Origin: Sphagnum compactum
Lineage: Eukaryota > Bryophyta > Sphagnopsida > Sphagnales
DNA length: 64,000 nucleotides
Direction of reading: 5' to 3'
Assembly: GCA_965153455.1 (NCBI GenBank)
Contig: OZ234493.1
Coordinates: 27,456,213-27,520,212, forward strand
Position 1 is the stretch's first letter. Every line of letters begins with the position of its first letter. The notes beneath the pieces were generated by a model. It had not been told where the DNA came from. It made no database searches and saw nothing but the letters and a program-made list of their open reading frames with translations. Positions 28,030 to 38,198 of this stretch are shown here, one piece after another. The position numbers and the translations under genes were made by a program.

Positions 28030-29060
28030 TTAAGTAGACTTAATGGAAACATATTTCAAATTTTTGCAAACCTTTTCCTTTATTGTGTCATATTGACATG
28101 CCTTTGAGAAAACATGTCCAAAATAAGTTCCTTGGAAACTTTCTTCCAAACCAAGAGATTCACAACTAACAACATATTTCAATGCAATAGTCATAGCATT
28201 GAAATTAAATTTTTCATCTTTGACATAAACAATGATTTCTTTCCTTAAAACATAATTATCCAAATTTTTTGTCAAACTTCTAGCCAAAGCTTTTCTTCTA
28301 GCCTTGAACAAGCTAATAGTCACATGTTTCAACTGCCAATCATTCCCTAAAAAATAGTAACTAATGTAAACACATCATAAACTCCTTTGGACATCCATAA
28401 GTTAAAGTTAGCAGTTGTAGAATGAAATTCTATTAATGTAAGAAAAACATGAAATTGTTTTGTTTTCTCCACTAGCCCTAATAATATTTCTTGTGATTTT
28501 TTTTTTAAAATGACAAAATTTAGTTTTGGACATAAGCGCAAAATTAACCATTTTAGCCAAATACTTTCCACAAATTGAATTGGTAAATTATTTTTGATAA
28601 TCAAAAGACCAAAGGTCCTCAAGAAATTCTTTATGTGGCACATCCTCCTTTTGGAAGGTATCTTCCATAACAATTTTTTTGAAATTGACCTTTCAAATAT
28701 ATTTCCTTTTTTTTAATAGGTTGTCTTTTCTTTGTTTGTTTCATTGCATTGTTCATTTTTCTTTTCAAATGTATTTGCAATAAACATATGATCTACATCC
28801 ATGTTTTTAAAAAAAAATTATTCCATTTGTTTTGTAATAAAAAATTAATGTTTTTTTTGCTTGTGTTCTTAGATTTGTTACAATTAGTGGTTTTTTATCA
28901 CAAAGTATACAACACATGATTTGTGAATTCACATTGTCATCTACACAATAAAATCCCCAACATAAAGATGTTTTTCCATGAAATTTCCAAAATTTTCTTT
29001 GAACATGCATCTTTTTAAAGTTAATCTTCATTACTTAATTTTCTTTGAACATGCATCTTT
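28030..29060 (-). mobile_element. hAT-type transposase relic, copy 1
   Basis: On the - strand from about 29,030 downward come a BED-finger-like piece (CCILCDKKPL ... IFYYKTNGI), then FLRTFGLLIIKNNLPIQFVE, then FHSTTANFNLWMSKGVYDVF, then KHVTISLFKARRKALARSL and FGHVFSKACQYDTIKEKV ... YVSIKST. The order matches the N-terminal half of a plant hAT transposase (zinc finger, then start of the RNase-H-like domain with its Asp-containing strand). Stops and frameshifts separate the pieces and the C-terminal dimerisation region was not found. A related relic on the same strand lies at 45,360-46,870. Confidence 0.65.
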
Positions 29061-29083
29061 TCAAAGCTAATCTTCATTACTTT
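28992..29083. repeat. 46-bp tandem duplication
   Basis: 'attttctttgaacatgcatc' begins at 28,992 and again at 29,038. The units share the following 'aatcttcattactt' with few changes. The duplication lies at the 5' end of the hAT relic. Confidence 0.85.
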
Positions 29084-29089
29084 TTCAAT

Positions 29090-30640
29090 TTTGTTCAAGA
29101 TTTCAATTTCCTTCTTTTGATTTTTGCTTCCTTCAGTTTCCACAATAGTTTATATTGTTCTTCCATAATTACATCATTCATGTTTATTTAAATTGTCTCA
29201 CTACTAAAACTTATTCTATTTTCATATGTAGAAGACCAATCCATTGAAAATAGTTTTTCAAGAATATATAGCCAAGGCTAATGGAGAAAACCTATACTTT
29301 TCTATACCAATTCAACAAATTATAAACTACTTGCAAATAAAGTAAAACATTTATAAAAAAAGGTTTTAAGGGTTTTAAAAAGAGGTTTAGGGTTTAGAAA
29401 ATTAGTCAAAAAATAACTCATTATTGATTCATCTTGATTAGAAAAAGTTTTATATGGGAAATTCTTTGTTTATAAAATTAGTGTTGTAAAATATTAAAAT
29501 CCTCCACACAAACAAATAAAACAAAATATCAGAAATACACATAAAAGAATATTGGAATTTTTGTACCATTCCCCTCTGCCACAATTTTGCACCAATCATG
29601 GATTCCACAAGTAGCAAGAGAACATGTGAGCTTTGAGCTTCCTATTGCAATCTATTGAAATGATGGAAATACCCATCCATTCAAGTTTTCCCTTCTCTCA
29701 AGCTCCTCACCCCCACTGAATTCTGTGAAACCCCTCGCCCACCCCTTTTACAATTGTATGACTTTTTTGGTTGTTAGTTTGGTTGGTTTTCTATGTTATT
29801 TTGGAGTTGCACATTTGGTTTTTGTGTGTGTGAGTTTGGATTTGCGCAAATTTTCTTTGTGTGTGTGTGTGTGTGATATTTGATTTAAATATTGTATGAT
29901 TTCATAGTGGCATTTGACTTGAATTAATTCTAATTTGCATTTGAAATGTCATTTGAACATTGTATATATTAAGTGCTTTTGAATTTCTGTTTTGGTCCTA
30001 GATTAATTGAAGGTTTATAGAAATTCAGGATATACAAAAGAATTGAGTTATCCAATTTTTAGAACTTTCAATTTCAATATCTTTTTGTTTTTTTTCTTCG
30101 ATTAGTATAACTTGACCTGATGCCTTGATTCTTATATTACATGATACAATGATTGTATGCAGTATTCTTTTTTTCAATTTTGTGATTGTCTTAAAACTTT
30201 GCTGATTTTTTCCATTTTTTCAAATTTACAATAAAAGAACAAACATCTCCAATTTTTTTAAAGCCGTAGTGCAAAAATTTGCCAAAAAACATATGACAGA
30301 AACATCCATTTGATTGGAATTTTATTTACATAAATAAATTGTCATTTGAATATTGTCTTGTTTTGCATTTTGGAATTTTTGTCTTAGAAAAAAGTAAAGT
30401 TTCATGGTTTATACTACTTATTGAACACAATACTTTTTTGCCAGTCCTATATTGAAAATTTTACTTGAATTAATTAATCATGTTTTTCATCATATGTGGG
30501 GAAGTTGGATAAATGCGAGTTGCAAGAAAATCTTTAAATGAAAAGATTTGATAAGAAAGAGAATGTTAAAGAAAATTAAAAAACAGAAAAATCTATTCTG
30601 GGTACTTATTTCTGTTTTATATTGATTAGTTGAGGGTGCC
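29090..30640. other. AT-rich intergenic DNA
   Basis: No gene seen. It contains telobox-like 'aggtttagggtttag' near 29,382-29,396 and a (GT)n run at about 29,857-29,874. Confidence 0.55.
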
Positions 30641-30649
30641 TCACAAGTC

Positions 30650-30905
30650 CATCTTTTTTTTTTTTGGGGGGGCAAAGAGCCAACTTGATTGGCCCATGGC
30701 AAAAAAAAGTTGAAACAATGGAAGCTCCCCAAAATAGAAGATTCTATGGAAAGTTGGAGTGCCTAGGGCCCACCCCTTTGGTCCACCACTATAGGTGAGA
30801 AGGGGAGGACTTCAGGCAAAACATATGGGATTAAAGTGAGGTACTATTGGGAACACCATTGGGGAACACATTGGGAACTTGAAAGGAACATGTTGGGAAC
30901 AAAAG
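30650..30905 (-). repeat. Dispersed short repeat, copy A
   Basis: It carries 'gagccaacttgattggccca', a segment with 'ccactataggtgagaagggg', and an end with 'tactattgggaacacc' followed by repeated 'gggaac' words. This is the inverted form of the repeats at 62,423-62,725 and 62,848-63,155. It is non-coding. Confidence 0.65.
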
Positions 30906-30956
30906 AAACCACTGCAGCAGATGTGGGAAAATAGTACATATAATATTTCACTGCCT

Positions 30957-31343
30957 TAGAGCATCCCCACCGGTGCTCAGTACGTGACCCTGCACATTAA
31001 AATTGGATGAAGAAAAGTCAATTATACCGGTGTGGATCAGGAAAATGGGTTTTTCTCCTGCATATCTGCACACTTTGCTGAGGCTGGTAAAAACCGCAGC
31101 AACGCTATTCACCTGCTAGAGAAGAGTGTAATAAATATGATCTGACTGCTGCTCCCTATTTTTTGATTGGCCAATCATAATGAATGGTCCAGGTGGTTGG
31201 TTTGCTATTAGTAGTTTCCCACCTATTTGCAGTCCTTTGTTTCAGTTTTATGGGTGGGGTTGCAAAAAAGTAAATAACTAAACTTGGATGTGAGAAATAT
31301 TTTGGCAGGTTCACATATTGAGGCAGCGGTGGGGAAATAAAAC
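30957..31343. mobile_element. MITE-like element with 13-bp terminal inverted repeats
   Basis: The left 'tccccaccggtgc' (30,964-30,976) matches the reverse complement of 31,323-31,335 at 12 of 13 positions. The leading 'gagcatccccacc' resembles starts of many plant non-autonomous DNA transposons. The roughly 380-bp interior shows no coding capacity and differs from its surroundings in base composition. Confidence 0.45.
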
Positions 31344-31424
31344 CTCAAATAACTTAGGGTAGAATTGCCCATCGTCAATCACTATCTTATCATTGGTCAC
31401 TTTTTTAGATCTTCATCATCTGTG

Positions 31425-31710
31425 TTTCATTTTGAGTGATTTAAAATGTTATATATTGGGAGCACTCCCCCAAGCTGTAGAAATCATCTTTGAAGTGCAA
31501 ATGAAAAGGAGTAGTGAAAAAAATAGCAAGGAAAAAAAAAAACTTTCCAACCCACAAAACACATTATTTTTATTTTTTTTCTTCTCTTTGGATCCTTGGT
31601 ACTTTCAAGATTTCTAACTTTCTCATTTCTTGTTCATTTTAAATGATTTAAAGTGTTATAAGAGCGTCACCTTCAGTTCTACAAATCATCTTTGAATTTT
31701 CATAACAATA
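31425..31710. repeat. Dispersed repeat, two adjacent diverged copies
   Basis: 'gagtgatttaaaatgttata' at about 31,433 and 'aatgatttaaagtgttata' at about 31,641 are each followed by a segment ending 'aatcatctttgaa'. The same module appears at 63,879-63,935. Confidence 0.6.
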
Positions 31711-32589
31711 GAATAACATACAAGAATTTTTTTGAGTGATCACGTTTAAAGTTTTGTAATGTTCCATGGTATGTTGTTTTTTGAGTTCTTGACCTCCTCT
31801 ACATTGGGGGGCCGTAACTTTCAGTTTTAATCCGTTTTTGACAATTTTTACTATGCCAGATATGCCAATAGTAGGGGTTCAAGTGTTGTTTGGAGTCCAA
31901 AGACAGTAGAGCCCTCCTCTTAGATCTGGCTTGCCTTGAGCACTTAAGTGATGGTTCATGGGCTGTTCTATCCTAACCTTACAACCTAAGAAACAAAAGT
32001 AACTTACAACCTTGCAACATATAAAGCAAGAACATGAAGATAATGGTTCTAACCTTTTTTTATTCACAATAATCAAAGTTTGGGGAAGAGAAGAAAGTCG
32101 TTGGAAAGCCACGATTGCTTCCTAATCTCAACTTAAACCCTAATTTCCTTCAACAATTAATAATCTTAAAAACCTAACTTGGGTAAGGAGACTTATTTCA
32201 CCCGGGTCTCAATATTTTAAACCTTTTTTTCATCATTCAATTTTCACAAAAGTGAAAATTAAAAATCAAGGTTTCAATCAGGGTATCATTAAATGTGATA
32301 CCTTAAGAGGTTTAGATATGCATACCCAAATGATGCCCAAAAATATTTTTGATACTCACCCAACATTGAATAGGACCTGAGATAATACCAACTCCATACC
32401 AAAGGCTTATATCAAACTCAATACCATGTATATACTTATTCCATACCAACCAAAAATCAACCTCAAACCCTAAAAAGAAAACATTATTCCAAATATTTGC
32501 GGAATCTGTTTGTTTTCTTTCTGTTTGTCGAATTCCGGGATGCGATTCCAATGGATAATAATCTCCGTGCACTTCTCATGTTTGGGGAC

Positions 32590-32696
32590 AGGATGGAAAA
32601 CATCCACCCCCCCCTATGAAGTTTGTGGGTATGACATTGCAATAGGATGGAAAACATCCACCCCCCCTATGAAGTTTGTGGGTATGACATTGCAAC
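32590..32696. repeat. 54-bp tandem duplication
   Basis: Two adjacent copies begin 'aggatggaaaacatccaccc' at 32,590 and 32,644. They are nearly identical, differing mainly by one C in the poly-C run, so the duplication is recent. Confidence 0.9.
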
Positions 32697-34079
32697 ATAA
32701 CTTTTTGTCGTGTTCCGGAATGAAAGAGGACAAATAGTTTCAAGAAACATGATAAAGTCATAACCTTGTAACATATGTGTAGAACTGATTTGTCCAAAAG
32801 ACAAAAGAATTTGGGCTTCAAATCCTCGGCATATTCTTTCTTCCTTTAGAAGATCAAAACTTGACTTGGGTTTGAACCTCTAGGTTAAGGCATGGTCGTT
32901 CCAAAAAAAATAAGGGGTCCATGGTTTTTTTCCTTTCAATTTTGTGATGTAGTCCTAAAGCCCTAAACCCTAAATCCACCCACCTAAGTAGTTGATATAG
33001 AGGTATTCTTGTATTGCTAGGGGTATTATGCACTATTGGGAACAACACATTTTGATTTAATTTGACAAATATATAAATTGCATTGGTGAATTAGCTCATG
33101 TATATGACATAATGAACTAAATGTCTTTAGTGGGTTTTTCTCTTGTGACTTTTGTTATTGTATCCTTTGTGACACTTTCCATTTTCCTTTGAATAGAGAG
33201 TTATTTCCGGCTTTTTTTCAAAACCCTAAACCCTGCACCCCCAAGACATGAAACATATGTTTGTCAAATACTAATTAATTTTGAAATTTCCAGGATGAAA
33301 ATTAGAAGTTCACAAAATTTTCAAAAGATTCTTTTTTTTTCTCTCTTAAAGAAATTTTTCCAAAAATTTCAACATTTTTCAAAATAATAAATTTAATTTT
33401 GAAGCTACCAGCGTAGTATGGTATTACTTCAAATCATGCATTGGCTGCCCACATATCAATAAGAATATGTTTAATCCAATGGCCATCACACCTCATTGCA
33501 CCGCTCTTTTTAGAGTTTGACCATGATCGTAATAACCTCTAAAGGTTCAAGAACCATTGCAAGACTTCTTCATCATCCTCTATTGTTCTAGTGTTGAGAG
33601 CCATTGGCAATGTTTTGTTGGTGCAATGTCTACAAGGTGCAAGGCGAACAAAGACAATGTTCAAAGAGTGAGTTACTTGTTAGATCACTCCAATATAGAA
33701 ACCACAAATCCCTTAACCAGCTTCTCCAACTAGTTCACTCTCAAATTGTTGTATTGTCTATCAATTTCTCTCACAAGGAATCATGTTAATGAAATGTTGG
33801 ATTGTGTATCAATAGGAATTTAAACTCTTGTGAAGCAAATTGCACTAAAGGAGAATCGGATTGTCAAAAATTATGGCAAAAAATTCACACCCTAGTATCA
33901 AATGTGTGTTCAAGCCATGCATGATTCTTGCACTTATTTCATCTAGCCATGCCTTGTTTTGAATGTGGCAAAAGACATGGTGTTGCTTTGCTCAATAACC
34001 AAAATGTAGCAAAAAGAACCATGGTCACTCATGAGTAGGAATTTCTATTCTACCCAGCCAATGAGGTGAGGCAGCATGC

Positions 34080-34790
34080 AACCAAGGGACCCAATTTTTT
34101 TTCCTTGAGGAGCCCAAGTCTGTGTTTGTGAAATTTTTGGAGCTTGGTGTTCTCGATGCATATGGTTTCCCAATGTGTTGCCCGTAAGTTCTCATTGTGT
34201 TCCCAATGTTGTGTTTTTCAAGTTGTCCCAATAGTATCACACTTTTCTCTTTTATACTTTGCCCAAAGTTGTGCTCCGTAAACTATATGGTCATGACGAA
34301 AAGAAAGACGATCAATATTTTATTTTGGGAATATATTCAAAGTGAGAAATTCTTTTTTAGGTGGTGGGTCAATTAAAAAAATAGCAAAAAAGCCCATCAC
34401 CAAAAATAATTAATTAATTAATTAAAAAAGAAACTTTGTGTGTGGGATGTTGTGGGGATGTGGATGATGCCTCGAATCAAATCTTCCATCCAGATAGAGA
34501 TTTCTGAACCGAGAATCAATCATTGATATATGCAGATGTACGTGGGAAATATATGATTTGTGAACCCAAAAACTTGTGAACTTTATTGTTCATACTTGTA
34601 TTAAGGGGGTGGCCCCACATTTTTATTTTGGGTCTCAGAAGGAGCTATTTGATTGGCCCATCACCAATATTTTTATTACATGGGGCCTAAGTATAGTAGC
34701 CTAAGTATGCTTCCATCCCCAAAATAGAAGCATGCTACATGGGGCTTCCCTTTGCACACCCCCCTCCCCCCCCCCCCTTTCCTTCAAAGT
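34080..34790. repeat. Partial copies of the dispersed 'gggaac' repeat
   Basis: 34,080-34,250 carries '+' oriented pieces ('gtttcccaatgtgttgcc', 'caatagtatcacac'). 34,600-34,790 carries 'gagctatttgattggcccat' and 'ccccaaaatagaag', and runs into a C-rich tract near 34,757-34,780. Both are more decayed than the copies at 62-63 kb. Confidence 0.45.
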
Positions 34791-35500
34791 GCCCATCCTT
34801 TGTTTTCCCCCTCTGTGATAGACACCAAGGGTGCACTTATTTTGGGTCTGCCCCACTCCAAGGGTAGTTTCTAATTTTAGAGCAAAATTTGGTAGTTTTG
34901 CTCTAATTTTTTAAAAAACCCTTGGCATGAATAACCTTTTTGGTAGTTTCTACAACAAAGAAGACAGATACCAGCAAAAACAATTATACCAAAGCCCCCA
35001 AAAAAAGAAAAGAAAAGAAAAGAAGCTTGTTTTCAGGGTTTAGAGTTTTAGGGTTTAGGGTTTGTGATATTCAATTAAAGGAATTGATTCCAGCTGTGCA
35101 TAACAATCTCAAGGAAGAACAAGCTTGGTTAATAATGTAGTCGGCTGAGCTCTAAATTTGCTATTAAAAAAAATAGGCCAATAGTATAGGCCTTGGGTGT
35201 GCCTAGTTACCTTGTACTAACTTAACACCAATCCTGATTTTTTCCTTGAGATTTTTTATTTAAAAAAGAAAAAGAAAACCCAGCCCCCAAAAAAGAAAAA
35301 AAATTCACAATCAATAGGACAAAAGGAATGGAATTTTCTGGTGATGTTTCCTAGTGAGGTTATTACTCAACTCACCTGGTGTTTAGTGGTGGGTGGGAAT
35401 TGGACTCCTAGAAAGTGTGTTTTGTGAGGGAAAAAAGGACCCCCAGAAAAAACAAACCCAAAGTTTTATGAATGAATAATAACAAAGTGAATTTTGGTGG

Positions 35501-36104
35501 TAAGTTAAAGTAAAGGACATGTCCAAAGATGTTGATCTGGAAAGAAGAGAGAGAGACAGAGAGAGAAAAAGTGTGTGTGAGAGTAGAGGGTTGGGAGAAG
35601 AGTAGGTAGAGGGTGGTGAGAATTCCATAGAAGTCATAAGCTCAAGTAGGTATGTGGGAGTAGTTTTTGCAAATTCTTTGAGCACTTGTTCAGGAGAATG
35701 TTTGTCTCAAAGATTTAGTTTTTAGGGTCACAAACAAAGCTTGCTTTGTGTGTTTTACAAGCTCTGGACATCCCTCCTAATCACCTTTTGGGTAAACTCC
35801 AAAAGGCTTGCTAGATTTAAGGAGAGACTGACCCAAGCACTCAAGAAAGATCTCATTCTTGCATCATCATCACCCGCAAAAACTGGGTAAAGAGAGAGAG
35901 ACACAGAGAGAGTTGACCTTCAATCTCATTTCCCAAGCTTTGAGCTTTGAGATATCTTCCCTGGAAAAACATCCATAGTTGTTTTGAGAGAAAGATTGAG
36001 CTTTACATTTAGGTGAGATCCAGCTTCAGATTGTGTCTTAGAAAGAGAGAGAGATCTCTTTGAGTGGGTTTTATGGTAGTAAAGAATTGGTGAGGTGAGA
36101 GGAG
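35501..36104 (+). promoter_or_regulatory. 5' flank / 5' UTR of the quinone reductase gene
   Basis: Repeated GA and GAGAGA tracts (about 35,545-35,570, 35,890-35,912 and 36,040-36,058) precede the ATG, as is common in plant 5' UTRs. The start context is GGAGATGGGG. A single transcription start cannot be chosen. Confidence 0.45.
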
Positions 36105-38173
36105 ATGGGGAAAGGAACAGGATGTATTGGAAGCAAGGGTCTTCTATCCAAGAAGAAAGCCCCAACTGAGAATGCAGGGGGGTTTCCCTCCACCACCACA
36201 GCAGCAGCACCAGCTACTGCAACAACTCCCAACACCCAGGAGCAGCAGCAGGAGGAGGAGGAGGCCAAAACCAACAACTCAGACGTGCAGCTTGAAGAAG
36301 AAAAACCAGTAGCTTCTTCAACTCCAGCTCAACCCACTGAAGAAGTGGCAGCATCCTTGAACCCAACAACCCACAAAGTCAAACTCTTCATTGTGTGAGT
36401 TTGTTCTTCCTGATGAGTTGTTAAATTCTTGCAGAGGATTTGAGCTTGATTTTCAGTTCTAGTTTCTCCACCCAGATCTGCTGTCAGTTTGCTCCTGACT
36501 ACTTGACTCAGTGTGAGATTCTAGGATTTTCTAGAGCTTCTTCTGTAACCTAACCTCCTCCTCCTCCTCCTCCTCCACCCATAGTTCCAAAAAAGTTTTT
36601 GGAACAGTTTGATTCTTGGGTTTTTATTTTCTAATTTCGTAATCTGTAGACATAACTTCAGCATCTTAGCACAAAAGTGAATCCATTTGTTGCCTCAATC
36701 AGTAGGTACACTACACATCAGTGGTGATATGTTATCTAGGGTTGTCCCCAACCTGAACATATGGCTTTCTCCATGGCTTTGGCCTAGATGCTTGGTTGCT
36801 GGCTTGCTAAAATGAAATGAACCTTCACCTGACAAGCTTGTTGCAACTTGAATGATGGATATGATTATGGCCTTGAAAATGAGGATATGATTGTCACCGC
36901 TGCGAGTGCTAGCCCAAAGATACCCGATAGTTATGAGGGTTTACGAAGTCAGGAAATCTTTTAATGTATATATATATTGTACCCTAATTTTCTTGACCAT
37001 AACTTTGTGTATACTTACTTATTGTACAGCCTCAGGGGTGTAAATCTTGGGCACCCAATGCCCAAACACAGTTTTTTTCCTCGTAGTTATGAGAGTTTGA
37101 AGAGTTGGGAAATTTTTTTGAACAATTTTTTTTGGGCCCCAAGTTCTGACCATTATCATTGTATATACATATCTACTGAAACTAAGAAATTTCTGTCGTG
37201 GGTTTCAGAGCATGGCTAATTTTGTTGCCTTATTGAGTCATACGAGCTTTCATTCGATGATGACAATGGAGGGTTGTGAAAATTCATTCACAGAAGATAA
37301 CTAGAAATAATTTGAATGTAATTTCTTTGCCAGGGAATTTTGTATTCTTTCACATGCTTTTTGATTTTTGGGCATCTCACAGGTACTACTCCATGTATGA
37401 CCATGTGCTCTCATTGGCCAAGAAAGTAAAAGAGGGAGCAGATTCGGTGGAAGGAGTGGAGGCCGTGCTTTACCAAGTCCCAGAAACCCTATCGCCTGAA
37501 GTGCTTGAGAAAATGAGTGCACCAGCCAAAGATAAATCCATTCCCATCATATCACCAGCAGAATTGGCAGATGCAGATGGAATTATATTCGGTTTTCCTA
37601 CTCGATACGGCTCCATGTCTGCTCAAATGAAAGCCTTCTTCGATAGCACTGGTGCCCTTTGGCGAACTCAGGCGCTTGTTGGCAAGCCAGCTGGAATTTT
37701 TACCAGCACAGGCAGTCAAGGTGGCGGTCAGGAGACGACTGCGTAAGAAGAAACACCCAAGAAACTTCCCCTTCTTATTTCATTTCAAGTTGAAATTTTG
37801 TTGAAGAACACTTGGGTTGTTACTGATTTTATTAATTATTAATTATCTTATCTTATTTTTATTTTTGCTTCAAAATTTTGGAAATCTTTGCAATGTTGCT
37901 TCTTCACTCATGTCACATGGGATTTGTCTCAAATGGGGCAGGTGGACGGCAATCACGCAGCTCTCACACCATGGAATGCTTTTTGTGCCTATTGGCTATA
38001 CATTTGGTGCAGATATGTTCTCATTGGAACAGCCTCGTGGTGGATCACCATATGGAGCTGGAACATTTGCTGGTGATGGTACCAAAACTCCCACTGACAC
38101 AGAACTTGCTCTTGCTGAGCACCAGGGCCGATACACTGCTGCTATCGCCAAGAAACTTGTCAGTAACAATTGA
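36105..38173 (+). CDS. FQR1/WrbA-type NAD(P)H:quinone oxidoreductase
   Basis: Three exons (36105-36394, 37383-37742, 37942-38173, stop TGA) join in phase to 293 residues. The enzyme family uses FMN to pass two electrons from NAD(P)H to quinones, avoiding semiquinones, and plant members respond to auxin or oxidative stress. Residues 1-90 are a low-complexity Thr/Ala/Glu/Gln-rich extension starting MGKGTGCIGSKG, as in the longer FQR1-like plant isoforms (I recall At4g36750). The Gly-2 might be lipidated, but this is not shown. Residues 92-290 are the flavodoxin-like domain: KLFIVYYSMYDHV (FMN phosphate loop), GFPTRYGSMSAQMKAFFDST, TGSQGGGQETTAWTAITQL, HHGMLFVPIGYTFGADMF and SPYGAGTFAGDG. Two glycines usual in the family are Asp here, at 103 in the FMN loop and at 241. 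Confidence 0.95.
36554..36576. repeat. (CCT)n microsatellite in intron 1
   Basis: A short pure CTC/CCT trinucleotide run inside intron 1 of the quinone reductase gene. Confidence 0.8.
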
Positions 38174-38192
38174 AGCACCAAAAGAGTTTAGT

Positions 38193-38198
38193 AATAAA
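38193..38198 (+). terminator. Candidate poly(A) signal
   Basis: AATAAA lies 20 bases after the quinone reductase stop codon. Plant poly(A) signals are loose, so a more distal site is equally possible. Confidence 0.3.

Larger units (their letters stand above)
31720..35500. other. AT-rich intergenic DNA
   Basis: No gene is supported. The stretch holds a 54-bp tandem duplication and pieces of the dispersed 'gggaac' repeat (both listed), telobox-like words near 32,956, 33,220 and 35,035-35,065, and poly-A and poly-C tracts. Confidence 0.55.
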
